A stretch of DNA of 64,000 nucleotides from Tabrizicola oligotrophica (GTDB lineage Bacteria; Pseudomonadota; Alphaproteobacteria; Rhodobacterales; Rhodobacteraceae), in contig NZ_JAAIVJ010000002.1 in assembly GCF_011008935.1 (NCBI RefSeq), forward strand, positions 124,001 through 188,000, written 5' to 3'. Below, piece by piece: positions 33,990-42,627 of the stretch. The notes under the pieces were generated by a model that worked only from the letters and a program-made list of their open reading frames with translations, had not been told where the DNA came from and searched no databases. The stretch's first letter is position 1. Each line of letters opens with the position of its first letter. Both the position numbers and the translations under genes were made by a program.

Positions 33990-35161
33990 TGCAGGTCGGC
34001 AAAGGCCTTTTGCAGCCGCGCCACCGCCTCGGCCACCACCGCGCGCGGCGTGGCAAGATTGAAGCGCAGGAAGCTGTCGCCGCCCAAACCAAAGCTGTCG
34101 CCATGGTTGGCCGCAATCCGCGCGCCCTGCTCAACCCGGCTGGTGAATTCGGTCGCGGTCATGCCGGTGCCGGCGAAATCGACCCAAGCCAGATAGGTCG
34201 CCTCCAACGGCATCGACCGCACGCCCGGAATGGCATTCACCCCGGCGTCGAACAGCTTGCGGTTGCCGTCGAGATAGGCCGTCAACTCATCGACCCAGGC
34301 TGCTCCCTCGGGCGAATAGGCCGCGGTCGCCATGAACATTCCGAAGGAATTCGGCGAAATGCCCATCGCCATCATCCGGTCGGCAAAGCGCTGCCGCAGC
34401 GCCGGGTCCGCGATGATGACATTGCCGGTGTGGGCGCCGGCGATGTTGAAGGTCTTTGTGGTGGCGGTCATCATCACCAGCCGGTCGGCGATCTCGGGTG
34501 CGGCCTTGGCCATCACCGTATGCTTCTGCCCCGGCATCATCAGATCGCTGTGAATCTCGTCCGACAACAGGATGAGGTTGTGGCGCCTGGCAAACTCCGC
34601 CACGCCACGCAGTTCCTCGACCGTCCAGACCCGCCCGCCCGGATTGTGCGGCGAACACAGGATCATCATCGTCTCCCGCCCGGTCATCCGGGCATCCCAG
34701 GCGGCGAAATCCATCTCGTAGCGGCCGTTCACCAGCGCCAGCGGGCATTCCGTCACTCCGCGCCCGGCAGCTTTGATGACCCGCGCGAAGGCGTGATAGA
34801 CCGGGGTCGTCAGCACCACCTGATCGCCCGGCTTGCTGAAGGCGTCGATGCACATCGAGGTGCCGTTCACCAACCCATGCGTGGTGAAGATGTGGTTGCG
34901 CTCCACCTCCCAGCCATGCCGGGTCTTCATCCACCAGCGGATCGCATCCAGATAGGCCAGATCATCGCCATAATAGCCATAAACCCCATGCGCCAGAACG
35001 CCTTCCAGCGCCTTTTGCACGCAGGCCGGCGGGCGGAAATCCATATCGGCAACCCACATTGCGATGCCGTCGCTGGCCGGCACGCCAAAGGCGCTTTCCA
35101 TCGAGTCCCACTTGACGGAATGGGTGCCGAAACGGTTGATCGGGGTATCAAAGTCGGTCAT
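33986..35161 (-). CDS. PatB/MalY-type PLP aminotransferase, probable cystathionine beta-lyase
   Basis: This 391-residue fold-type I PLP enzyme begins FDTPINRFGTHSVKWDSM, then MWVADMDFRPP, VYHAFARVIKAAGR, CSPHNPGGRVWT, LLSDEIHSDL and the PLP-lysine region TATTKTFNIAGAHTGN. The order is that of the MalY/PatB group, which splits cystathionine to homocysteine, pyruvate and ammonia. It overlaps the L,D-transpeptidase gene by 4 nt (ATGA) and is divergent from def. Confidence 0.9.
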   Translation of the reverse strand: MTDFDTPINRFGTHSVKWDSMESAFGVPASDGIAMWVADMDFRPPACVQKALEGVLAHGVYGYYGDDLAYLDAIRWWMKTRHGWEVERNHIFTTHGLVNGTSMCIDAFSKPGDQVVLTTPVYHAFARVIKAAGRGVTECPLALVNGRYEMDFAAWDARMTGRETMMILCSPHNPGGRVWTVEELRGVAEFARRHNLILLSDEIHSDLMMPGQKHTVMAKAAPEIADRLVMMTATTKTFNIAGAHTGNVIIADPALRQRFADRMMAMGISPNSFGMFMATAAYSPEGAAWVDELTAYLDGNRKLFDAGVNAIPGVRSMPLEATYLAWVDFAGTGMTATEFTSRVEQGARIAANHGDSFGLGGDSFLRFNLATPRAVVAEAVARLQKAFADLQ

Positions 35162-35227
35162 GACGTGCCTATCGAAAATTGCTCACCCTACTTGCACCAA
35201 TCGGCCCTGCGCCGTAAATCCGAAAAC

Positions 35228-35743
35228 ATGATCCGCCCCATCCTGATCCATCCCGACCCGCGTCTGAAAAAGCCCTGTGAGGGTGTTGCCGAAGTCACAC
35301 CCGACCTTCGGACCTTGGCGCTGGACATGCTGGAAACCATGTATGACGCGCCCGGCGTCGGCCTTGCGGCGCCACAGGTCGGCGTGTTGAGCCGGGTGAT
35401 CGTGATGGATTGCATCAAGGACGGCCCGCCGGAACCGCTGGTGCTTTTGAACCCGCGGGTGATCTGGTCCTCCGAGGATGTGAATGTCTATGAGGAAGGC
35501 TGCCTGTCAATCCCTGACCAATATGCCGAGGTGAAGCGCCCGGCCTCGGTGACGGTGGAATGGATGGATCTTGACGGCGCGCGGCAGGAACGCACCTTCA
35601 CCGGGCTTTGGGCGACCTGTGTGCAGCACGAGATCGACCATCTCGATGGCAAGCTGTTCATCGACTATCTCGGCCCGCTGAAGCGCCAGATGATCACCCG
35701 CAAGATGGAAAAGCTGAAGCGTGAACGCGCGCGGATGGCGTGA
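35228..35743 (+). CDS. def: Peptide deformylase
   Basis: This 171-residue metalloenzyme removes the formyl group from new proteins. All three motifs are intact: GVGLAAPQVG (44-53), EGCLSIP with metal ligand Cys92, and QHEIDHLDG with His134, catalytic Glu135 and His138. It precedes a paralogue and fmt, the usual def-fmt order. Longer upstream in-frame sequence is antisense to patB and not coding. Confidence 0.96.
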   Translation: MIRPILIHPDPRLKKPCEGVAEVTPDLRTLALDMLETMYDAPGVGLAAPQVGVLSRVIVMDCIKDGPPEPLVLLNPRVIWSSEDVNVYEEGCLSIPDQYAEVKRPASVTVEWMDLDGARQERTFTGLWATCVQHEIDHLDGKLFIDYLGPLKRQMITRKMEKLKRERARMA

Positions 35744-36246
35744 TGGCCGTCCGCCGCTGCCTGTCCTGGCCGAACGCCTGTTTGAAAACACCCGCTGCCG
35801 AGGTGGCTGCGATCACCGACAAGGTGCGGGCGATCTGGGCCGACATGGTGGACACCATGGACGCGATGCCGGGCTATGGCCTTGCGGCCGTGCAGATCGG
35901 CATTCCGCTGCGGCTTGCGGTGGTCGATTGCTCCGAGACGCGGGGGCAGGCGATCCTGATGGCAAATCCCGAGGTCTTGCACGCCTCGATCCAGCCGCGT
36001 GAGCATGAAGAAGCCAGCCCCAACCTGCCCGGAGTTTCGGCCGTCATTTCGCGCCCGCGGGCGGTGACGGTGCGGTTCCTGAATGCGGCGGGTGAGGTGG
36101 AGGAGCGGGATTTCGTCAATCTCTGGGCGACTTCGGTGCAGCACCAGATCGACCATCTGGCCGGCAAGATGTATTTTGATCACCTCTCGCCCTTGAAGCG
36201 GAAGATGCTGTTGGTCAAGGCTGAAAAGCTGAGGAAGCGGGCATGA
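35743..36246 (+). CDS. Degenerate peptide deformylase paralogue
   Basis: This 167-residue protein aligns with the neighbouring Def without gaps through the three motifs. Motif 1 is kept ([10 protein letters not shown]). Motif 2 reads EEASPNLPG, so ligand Cys92 is Ser92. Motif 3 reads QHQIDHLAG, so catalytic Glu135 is Gln135, with both His kept. Classical deformylase activity is therefore unlikely. It starts at ATG 35743, overlapping the def stop by 1 nt (TGATG; GTG 35740 is an alternative), and overlaps fmt by 4 nt. It may be a regulator or ribosome-binding decoy, or have another activity. Confidence 0.85.
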   Translation: MAVRRCLSWPNACLKTPAAEVAAITDKVRAIWADMVDTMDAMPGYGLAAVQIGIPLRLAVVDCSETRGQAILMANPEVLHASIQPREHEEASPNLPGVSAVISRPRAVTVRFLNAAGEVEERDFVNLWATSVQHQIDHLAGKMYFDHLSPLKRKMLLVKAEKLRKRA

Positions 36247-37145
36247 AGATCGTCTTCATGGGCACGCCAGAGTTCTCGGTTCCGGTCTTGGAGGCGTTGC
36301 ACCAAGCCCATGAAATCGTTGCGGTATACTGCCAGCCGCCCCGCCCGGCCGGACGCGGCAAGGCCGACCGTCCCACCCCCGTTCACGCCCGCGCGCTGGA
36401 GCTTGGTTTGCCCGTCCGCCATCCGGTTTCGCTGCGCAGTGAAGCCGAGGTGAAAGACTTTGCCGATCTGGGCGCCGATGTCGCCGTGGTCGTCGCCTAT
36501 GGCCTCATCCTGCCGCAAGCCATTCTGGATGCGCCGCGCCTTGGCTGCCTGAACATCCACGCCTCGCTCTTGCCGCGCTGGCGCGGCGCGGCGCCCATCC
36601 ATCGTGCAATTCTGTCAGGCGATGCCGAAACCGGCATCTGCATCATGCAGATGGAGGCCGGGCTGGATACCGGCCCCGTTCTGATCTGCGAAGCCACTCC
36701 GATCGGGCGAGAAGAAACCACCGCCGAGTTGCATGACCGGCTGGCGCAGATGGGTTCCAGAATGATCGTTCAGGCATTGCAGATGCTGCCGCTCGCCGCC
36801 GTGCGGCAGGCGACCGAAGGCGTCAGCTATGCTGCCAAGATCGACAAGTCGGAGGCCCGGATCGACTGGTCCCGCCCGGCAATCGAGGTCGATCGGCAGA
36901 TCCGCGGGCTTTCGCCCTTTCCCGGTGCCTGGTGCGAGGTGGCCGGAGAGCGCGTGAAGATGCTGCGCTCCCGGCTGGCGCCGGGCGCGGGGCAAACCGG
37001 AGAGGTCTTGCACGGCATGACCATCGCCTGTGGCGACGGCGCAGTCGAAATCACGCTGGCGCAACGCGAAGGCAAAAAGCCGATGACGGCGGAAGAGTTC
37101 CTGCGGGGGTTCGTCTTGCCGGCAAAACTTGCTCAAGCTCTTTAA
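36243..37145 (+). CDS. fmt: Methionyl-tRNA formyltransferase
   Basis: This 300-residue enzyme formylates initiator Met-tRNA. It shows [19 protein letters not shown], the catalytic [34 protein letters not shown] and the C-terminal domain with [14 protein letters not shown]. The start overlaps the deformylase paralogue as ATGA. Together with def it forms a formylation cycle operon. Confidence 0.97.
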   Translation: MKIVFMGTPEFSVPVLEALHQAHEIVAVYCQPPRPAGRGKADRPTPVHARALELGLPVRHPVSLRSEAEVKDFADLGADVAVVVAYGLILPQAILDAPRLGCLNIHASLLPRWRGAAPIHRAILSGDAETGICIMQMEAGLDTGPVLICEATPIGREETTAELHDRLAQMGSRMIVQALQMLPLAAVRQATEGVSYAAKIDKSEARIDWSRPAIEVDRQIRGLSPFPGAWCEVAGERVKMLRSRLAPGAGQTGEVLHGMTIACGDGAVEITLAQREGKKPMTAEEFLRGFVLPAKLAQAL

Positions 37146-37192
37146 CAACACCGCGTTCATCGCCATATTGGCTGCAAAGCTGGGAGGTGGTC

Positions 37193-37426
37193 ATGGGCAT
37201 CGTGTTGCTCGTCATCGTCGGCATTGCGGCAGGATTTCTGGCGACCCGCCTCATGGGTCTTGACACGGATGTGCCGACAACCATCGCGATCGGGGTTGCA
37301 GGGGCGCTTGTGGGCGGGTTCGTCTTGCGGGGGCTGTTGGTCGTGTCAGGCGGGATGGCCGGGTTCGTTGGCGCCGTCCTTGGTGCCATCCTGTTGATCT
37401 GGCTATGGAAAACCTATGGCCGTTAA
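37193..37426 (+). CDS. GlsB/YeaQ-type small membrane protein
   Basis: This 77-residue protein has three membrane helices (GIVLLVIVGIAAGFLATRLM; TTIAIGVAGALVGGFVLRGLL; AGFVGAVLGAILLIWLW) with glycine-rich packing, matching the transglycosylase-associated/GlsB family linked to stress. GGGAGGTGG precedes the ATG at 37193. It follows fmt by 47 nt and its stop overlaps that of the convergent TetR-like gene by 3 nt. Confidence 0.85.
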   Translation: MGIVLLVIVGIAAGFLATRLMGLDTDVPTTIAIGVAGALVGGFVLRGLLVVSGGMAGFVGAVLGAILLIWLWKTYGR

Positions 37427-37929
37427 GGCAGCGCCTTGAGCATGTCTGCCAGCCGGAAGCTTTTCCCGCCAGCCGCCTGCCAAAGCTGCCGCCCTTGCCA
37501 GGTGGCAAATATCAGCGCCGCAGCCTCGCGTCCCTTCGATCCGCCGCCACGCCGGGCGCTGATCGCGGCCTCGACCGCGATGCGCCAGCTTTCCGCCGCC
37601 TGACGAAGCGCCTCGTCCCGCAAGGACAGCGCAACCAGGGCGGGCGCGGGCGTAGGGAGCTGTTTGAGAAGCGCCTGGGCGCCCTTGGCTGAAACCAGCG
37701 CTTCCGCCTCGATTGTTGTCACGGCCTCGGTCAGCCCGGCCCACTCTGCCAGAGCGGCCGCCCGCACCATGCCCTCGACCGACCCATAGCGCTGCGCCAG
37801 GGTGGCCGGGGCCAGTCCGGTCAACTGCCCAATTACCCCGAACGTCAGGGATTTTTCGCCCTGCGCCTGCAGAACGGCAAGAAGTTGCCTGAAGATCGCG
37901 GCGTCGGATTGGGTTCTCGGGCGTGCCAT
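37423..37929 (-). CDS. TetR-like transcriptional regulator
   Basis: This 168-residue protein has an N-terminal helix-turn-helix (AIFRQLLAVLQAQG, then IGQLTGLAPATLAQRYGSVEGMV) and a helical C-terminal ligand domain. It is short for TetR (usual about 190-220). The target is unknown; the closest divergent gene is the glycosyltransferase cluster start 41 nt away on the same strand, so autoregulation is most likely. Confidence 0.72.
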   Translation of the reverse strand: MARPRTQSDAAIFRQLLAVLQAQGEKSLTFGVIGQLTGLAPATLAQRYGSVEGMVRAAALAEWAGLTEAVTTIEAEALVSAKGAQALLKQLPTPAPALVALSLRDEALRQAAESWRIAVEAAISARRGGGSKGREAAALIFATWQGRQLWQAAGGKSFRLADMLKALP

Positions 37930-37969
37930 GGATGAATCATGAACGGTTATTCCTGAAATTCAAGAACAT

Positions 37970-38866
37970 TCATCCGTTATCTTCCGCGTCAGCGCCCTGC
38001 CGGGAGATCTGGTCGATCCGCCGCACGCCGGCCTGCTGCTCCAGCATCCGCTTTCCCTGCCTGGCAAGACCGACTTCCTTCAGGATTTCCCATTTCCGAT
38101 AATGCACCGTGAAGATTTCGCGCCCTTCTGGCAGGGGCTCGCCGCGCAGGCTCCCGCCAAGGATGAAATGCTGCTCCTCTGGAAGGATGTTCCATTTCAG
38201 CCCGGCCTTCTGGATAGCCAAGGGCAGGCTGATCTGGTCAAGATAGGGGCGACGACCCGGTATTTCTTCATTTTTGTCAATTGTTTGCGCAAGGTCCATC
38301 CAGACTTGCGGAAAGCTTTGACCCTCCGCGTTGCGGTGTTTCTCCGGAAAGCTGAACAGGCCGGAGGAGAAATAGGGCAGCCGCTGGCGCGCGCCTTTCT
38401 GGCGCATCAGTTTGACCCGTTCTTCGGGCAGGGCCATGCCACAGGTTTCGTAAATCCGGTGCCAGGTCTGACCGGTGCCCCAGACCATTGAGGCGGCGGG
38501 CGTCAGGGAAACATGGCCATCCTTCACGATACTTTCGACCTTGTTCGGGCGAAGGCACAGCACATCACTATCAAAGAAGGCCGAGAATTCGGTCTCCCGC
38601 GGCTCCAGCGTCGCCAGAATCTTGTTGCCGTGGGGATAGTCCGGGCTGAACCGTCCCTCGACCCTGAAGGGGCGTACCTCGCAGCCCAGCTTGGCGAGAA
38701 CGGCGATCACATCCTTGGAAACCGTGTCAATCTTGGTATCCGGACAGTAGCCGACAAGCGCAACAGTCTGCCCGAACTGCTGGCGAAGGGAGCCGGCCAG
38801 ATAACAGGCCATCTGCTCATAGCGCGGCGGTTCAACGATGAAATAGACGGTCAGGCGCGGCGACAT
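37970..38866 (-). CDS. Glycosyltransferase-like protein
   Basis: This 298-residue protein begins SPRLTVYFIVEPPRYEQMACYL and has a sugar-nucleotide DxD motif in FSAFFDSDVLCLRPNK, then PYFSSGLFSFPEKHR and ILPEEQHFILGG. The pattern is that of a GT-A fold nucleotide-sugar transferase; no exact family is recognised. The ATG at 38866 is preferred to a GTG 23 codons earlier. It opens divergently from the GT2 gene, so both may share the 191-bp control region. Confidence 0.72.
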   Translation of the reverse strand: MSPRLTVYFIVEPPRYEQMACYLAGSLRQQFGQTVALVGYCPDTKIDTVSKDVIAVLAKLGCEVRPFRVEGRFSPDYPHGNKILATLEPRETEFSAFFDSDVLCLRPNKVESIVKDGHVSLTPAASMVWGTGQTWHRIYETCGMALPEERVKLMRQKGARQRLPYFSSGLFSFPEKHRNAEGQSFPQVWMDLAQTIDKNEEIPGRRPYLDQISLPLAIQKAGLKWNILPEEQHFILGGSLRGEPLPEGREIFTVHYRKWEILKEVGLARQGKRMLEQQAGVRRIDQISRQGADAEDNG

Positions 38867-38963
38867 CACGGACTTCTTTTGCAGGGCCAGAACCGGCCCG
38901 AGGGCAACTATGCCGGAGCGCCCGCTATCTGTCACCCCGTGGAAATCGCGGACTTTTCAAAAT

Positions 38964-38982
38964 TGTTGCCAAAATCGCAACA
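38964..38982. promoter_or_regulatory. Inverted repeat in glycan cluster control region
   Basis: TGTTGC-caaaatc-GCAACA is a perfect 6-bp dyad with 7-nt spacing in the AT-richest part of the gap between the two divergent glycosyltransferase genes. It could bind a regulator of both. Confidence 0.35.
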
Positions 38983-39057
38983 GATCTTGCGTCGTGATTG
39001 GCCGCCCGCCAGAGACATCCGCGCCCGATATCTTGCCCGGCGGCGAGAATTTCGCCT

Positions 39058-41007
39058 ATGCTGCATGCAGAACAAGAGGCCAAATCAATTGGCCTGCCAG
39101 ATGAGGCAACGGTGGCAAACGCAAGGAAGGCCAAGGCGCCGGTTGACGCCAGCGATCGCCCGCGCGGCGCGGCTGCGCTTTGGGGTACGGTTCCCTTTGG
39201 CTTGAAACGGCACGTCAGCCCGCACGGTCAGGTGACGGCGGTTTCAATGATGAAGGACGAAGGACCATTCGTCATCGAATGGGTGGCCCATCATCTTGCT
39301 GTCGGCTTTACCGATCTGGTTGTTTATACGAATGATTGTTCGGATGGCACCGGCGACATGCTGATACGGCTTGAGGAGTTTGGCCTCTGCCACCACCGCC
39401 GGAATGTCATTCCAGAGGGCATTCGCCCACAACCCTCGGCGCTGAACCACGCGCAGGACGAACCCGTGGTCGGGCAATCCGATTGGGTGATGGTGTTTGA
39501 TGCGGACGAGTTCCTGTCGATCAGATATGGCAACGGGACGCTGGATGACCTGATCGGCGCGGCGAAAGCGCAGCAGGCAAATGGCATCGTGGTCACCTGG
39601 CGGATTTTCGGCTCGGGCGGCGTGGTGGACTGGAGCCGCGCGCCGGTCAGCGAACAGTACCTGCTGGCCGCACCGCAAAGCTGGAACAAGGGCTGGGGCG
39701 TAAAGACGCTGTTCACCTTCGATCCGGATTACTGGAAGCTCGGTATTCACCGACCCAAGATGAAGACCCGCCACATCAAGACCGAGTTTCCCGATCAGGT
39801 AAAATGGCTGAACGGCTCGGGCCGCGAGATGGAGGACTATTTCAAGTTCCGCGGCTGGCGGTCGATCACCCGCACGGTGGGCTATGACTGGGTGCAGTTG
39901 AACCACTATGCAGTGAAGTCGGTCGACAGCTACGCAATTCGCAAGATGCGCGGCAATGTCAACAACAAGGCTGACAAATATAACAGCGATTACTGGAGCT
40001 TGCAGGACAGGAACGAGGTTCGGGACGACACGATGCTGCGCTATTCCGAGGCGCGGAACCGCATCATCGGGCAGCTTCTGGCGGATCCGGAGCTGAACCG
40101 GCTGCATCAGGCGGCCGTGGCCCGGGCCGAAGCGCGGCTGGCGGACCTGAAGCAGACCGAGGCCTATCACCAGTTGGTGGCGGATCTGGCGACGGCCTCT
40201 GCGGTGCCGATTTCGCAGATCGTCGCCAAGCCACCGCAGGCACGGGACAAGGAAAAGATCGCCGCGCTGATGTCGGACGTGGAAAAGCAGCGCGGGGCCA
40301 AGGCGAAGGCGGACCGCAAGCTTGGCCCAAGGGAGCCGCCGGTCGAAGCCGTGCCGATGGGGGCCTACAATCCCGGCCCGATTGACCTGTCGGGCGATCT
40401 TTCAGTTGAGATCTTCGCCAATCACAGCATGAAGCTGCCGCTGGATCACCGGGTCTTTGCCGCGCATGTCTTGCCGCTGATCCAGAGTGGAAAATTCGAG
40501 CGGGGATTGGCCCGCAAGATGCCTTTGGTGCTGCCAAAGCAGGCGCGGGCGCTGGAAATCGGGTCTGCGGTCGGCTTTCTGGCGGGGCATTGCGCCAATA
40601 TTCGAACGGATATTCACTTTACCCTGCATGAGGACGATCCGGGCCTGCGGGAGATGCTGCAAATCGTCTGTCAGCTGTCCAACAGGTCCTTCAATGACAG
40701 GTTCGTGCTGTCGGACAGGCCGCTCGTTGACCTTGTGGCTGACACGCAGCGTCTGATTTCCGAGACCGGCCCCACCAGCCTTTTGCTTGCCGACGCGCGG
40801 CTTTCGCCCGAGATCCTGACAAAAGTCCTGTCGACGATGCCTGGCTCCGCGCCCGTGCAAGTCTTCCTTTACGGCAGGTGGCTGGAGATCTGGCACGACC
40901 GGATCGGCGAGGTTTCGAACCCGCTGCAATCGCTGGGGTACCGCCCGACCGACAGCTTTGACCCCAATATTTGCCGGGGTTTCAGCATGGGCGGCTTGCC
41001 CGGATGA
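39058..41007 (+). CDS. GT2-type glycosyltransferase with C-terminal methyltransferase-like domain
   Basis: This 649-residue protein has two domains. The first (about 75-340) is a GT2/PF13704-type transferase: VSMMKDEGPFVIEWVAHHL, YTNDCSDGTGDML, the DxD in VFDADEFLSI, and QLNHYAVKSVDSY. A helical linker rich in Lys/Ala follows. The C-terminal part (about 475-640) starts ALEIGSAVGFLAGHCA, a Rossmann SAM-type motif I, then DIHFTLHEDDPGL, resembling a degenerate FkbM-like domain. The joint suggests sugar transfer plus a second, possibly structural, function. Confidence 0.77.
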   Translation: MLHAEQEAKSIGLPDEATVANARKAKAPVDASDRPRGAAALWGTVPFGLKRHVSPHGQVTAVSMMKDEGPFVIEWVAHHLAVGFTDLVVYTNDCSDGTGDMLIRLEEFGLCHHRRNVIPEGIRPQPSALNHAQDEPVVGQSDWVMVFDADEFLSIRYGNGTLDDLIGAAKAQQANGIVVTWRIFGSGGVVDWSRAPVSEQYLLAAPQSWNKGWGVKTLFTFDPDYWKLGIHRPKMKTRHIKTEFPDQVKWLNGSGREMEDYFKFRGWRSITRTVGYDWVQLNHYAVKSVDSYAIRKMRGNVNNKADKYNSDYWSLQDRNEVRDDTMLRYSEARNRIIGQLLADPELNRLHQAAVARAEARLADLKQTEAYHQLVADLATASAVPISQIVAKPPQARDKEKIAALMSDVEKQRGAKAKADRKLGPREPPVEAVPMGAYNPGPIDLSGDLSVEIFANHSMKLPLDHRVFAAHVLPLIQSGKFERGLARKMPLVLPKQARALEIGSAVGFLAGHCANIRTDIHFTLHEDDPGLREMLQIVCQLSNRSFNDRFVLSDRPLVDLVADTQRLISETGPTSLLLADARLSPEILTKVLSTMPGSAPVQVFLYGRWLEIWHDRIGEVSNPLQSLGYRPTDSFDPNICRGFSMGGLPG

Positions 41008-41074
41008 CAAACTGGACTTGCCGCCATCGCTGCGGCAGTGTTGCGAAAACAGAAACAAATGAGGCCCGAGTATC

Positions 41075-41890
41075 ATGTCGACCCCTGTCCGCCGCCCTGT
41101 TGCCTCGCTCTGGATCGGGGAAAGGCTGCATTACCTGAACCAGCTTTGCTTGCTCAGCCATGTCCGGCAAGGACACCCGACGACGCTTTACTGCACTGAC
41201 AAGGTATCGAACGTGCCCGAGGGGGTGATCGTCAAACCGGCGACGGAGATCATGTCGGTCGACATGGACATCGTGCGGCAGACCTCGGAATCCTTCCTGT
41301 CCAACGTCTTTCGTTACAAGATGATTCAAAAGACCGATGCGGTGTGGATCGACTGCGACGCCTATTGCCACAGGCCCTTCCCCGACGAGATGACCCATAT
41401 CTTTGCGGGGCACGGCTTTCGTGGGGCGCTGAATTGCGGGGTGGTCTACATTCCGCAGAAGGGCGCGCTGATGGATCAGCTTCTGGACTATTACGACAAC
41501 CTGCCCGAGGCGCCCGCCTGGTTCAACAAGCAGCAGCGCAAGAAGATCGACAAGCAGGACCGGTCCCTGCCGCAGGCCGTGCGGATCTACAACGCCGAAC
41601 GCACCGCCTTTGGCCCGCAGGCCTTCACCTACTTCGCGCAGCAGACCGGCGATTATGAACGGGCGCTCACTCATGATGTGCTTTACCCGGTGCCGTTCCA
41701 GTTGAATGATGTGTTCTACGACCCGCATTGCAACGTCGAGGGGCATTTTACTGACGCCACGCTGTCGGTGCATCTCTACACCAACGGCACCCGCCCCTGG
41801 TGGCGCAAGAATCCGCCGCTGCCCGGTTCCTATGCCGACCGGATGTGCAAGGTCGAAGGCGTCGATCCGGCCGGGGCGCTCGAGGAATGA
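41075..41890 (+). CDS. Glycosyltransferase with DxD motif, Gb3/capsular type
   Basis: This 271-residue protein reads SLWIGERLHYLNQLCLLSH, then FRYKMIQKTDAVWIDCDAYCHRPF with a clear DxD, GALNCGVVYIPQKG, and HLYTNGTRPWWRKNPPLPG. The order resembles the GT32/alpha-1,4-glycosyltransferase group. It lies 67 nt after the bifunctional GT2 gene and overlaps the FkbM methyltransferase by 4 nt, so the three likely build or modify one surface glycan. Confidence 0.75.
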   Translation: MSTPVRRPVASLWIGERLHYLNQLCLLSHVRQGHPTTLYCTDKVSNVPEGVIVKPATEIMSVDMDIVRQTSESFLSNVFRYKMIQKTDAVWIDCDAYCHRPFPDEMTHIFAGHGFRGALNCGVVYIPQKGALMDQLLDYYDNLPEAPAWFNKQQRKKIDKQDRSLPQAVRIYNAERTAFGPQAFTYFAQQTGDYERALTHDVLYPVPFQLNDVFYDPHCNVEGHFTDATLSVHLYTNGTRPWWRKNPPLPGSYADRMCKVEGVDPAGALEE

Positions 41891-42627
41891 GCGACAAGGA
41901 CGAGGATCTGCCGGAGGAAGCCACTGGCAGGCGTAGCAGGAAAGGTAATAAACCCAGAGTATTGCCTTCAACCCCTGAGGAAGTTGACGCCCTGGTCCGG
42001 CGGCAGAAGCGCAACCTGCGCAAGGCCTGGGCCGAGGGCTATCTGACGGCGGTCACAGCAATGTTGCGGCCCGGCGATCTGGCGGTCGATTGCGGTGCGA
42101 ACATGGGAGTGGTGACGGAGCGGTTGGCCGCGACAGGCGCGGATGTCATCGCCTTTGAACCGGACCCCTTTGCTTTCAAGACGCTTGAACAAAAGTTTGG
42201 AAACCTGCCGAACGTTACGCTCGTCAACGCGGCGGTCGGGGTGGGGACGGGCACGGTTCGGCTGATGCGGGCCGACAATTTCGGGGACAATCCGGAAGGG
42301 GCCTCGGTCAAGTCGACCATTCTCGACGGCGGCCGCCGGATTGATGCGGAAAACTCGGTTGAGGTGCCGCTGATCGACTTCCCGTCCTGGGTTCAGCAGC
42401 AGATCAAGGCGCGCGGCGAGGTGGCTTTCGTCAAGATGGACATCGAGGGGGCGGAACTCGACATCCTTGAGAAGATGCATGCCGAACAAGGCTTCGTTAA
42501 CCTGCGCTGCCTGGTGGCCGAGACCCATGAACGCAAGTTCAAAGACCTGCGTGACCGATACAAGGCGCTGCGTGAGGCGGTTGCAGAGGGCTATGCGCCG
42601 GGCAAGGTGAACCTCGACTGGATCTGA
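41887..42627 (+). CDS. FkbM family methyltransferase
   Basis: This 246-residue SAM-dependent O-methyltransferase has motif I VDCGANMGVVTERLA, EPDPFAFKTLEQKF and the FkbM hallmark FVKMDIEGAELDILEKM. It has a charged N-terminal tail. It is coupled by ATGA to the glycosyltransferase upstream and ends exactly where the convergent alpha-glucosidase ends. It probably methylates a sugar of the same glycan. Confidence 0.88.
   Translation: MSDKDEDLPEEATGRRSRKGNKPRVLPSTPEEVDALVRRQKRNLRKAWAEGYLTAVTAMLRPGDLAVDCGANMGVVTERLAATGADVIAFEPDPFAFKTLEQKFGNLPNVTLVNAAVGVGTGTVRLMRADNFGDNPEGASVKSTILDGGRRIDAENSVEVPLIDFPSWVQQQIKARGEVAFVKMDIEGAELDILEKMHAEQGFVNLRCLVAETHERKFKDLRDRYKALREAVAEGYAPGKVNLDWI

Noticed and set aside
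37506-37530. Third copy of the GATATTTG motif near 37505
   Set aside because: Only a short match (CAAATATC) inside a TetR-like coding region, without the flanking conserved bases.
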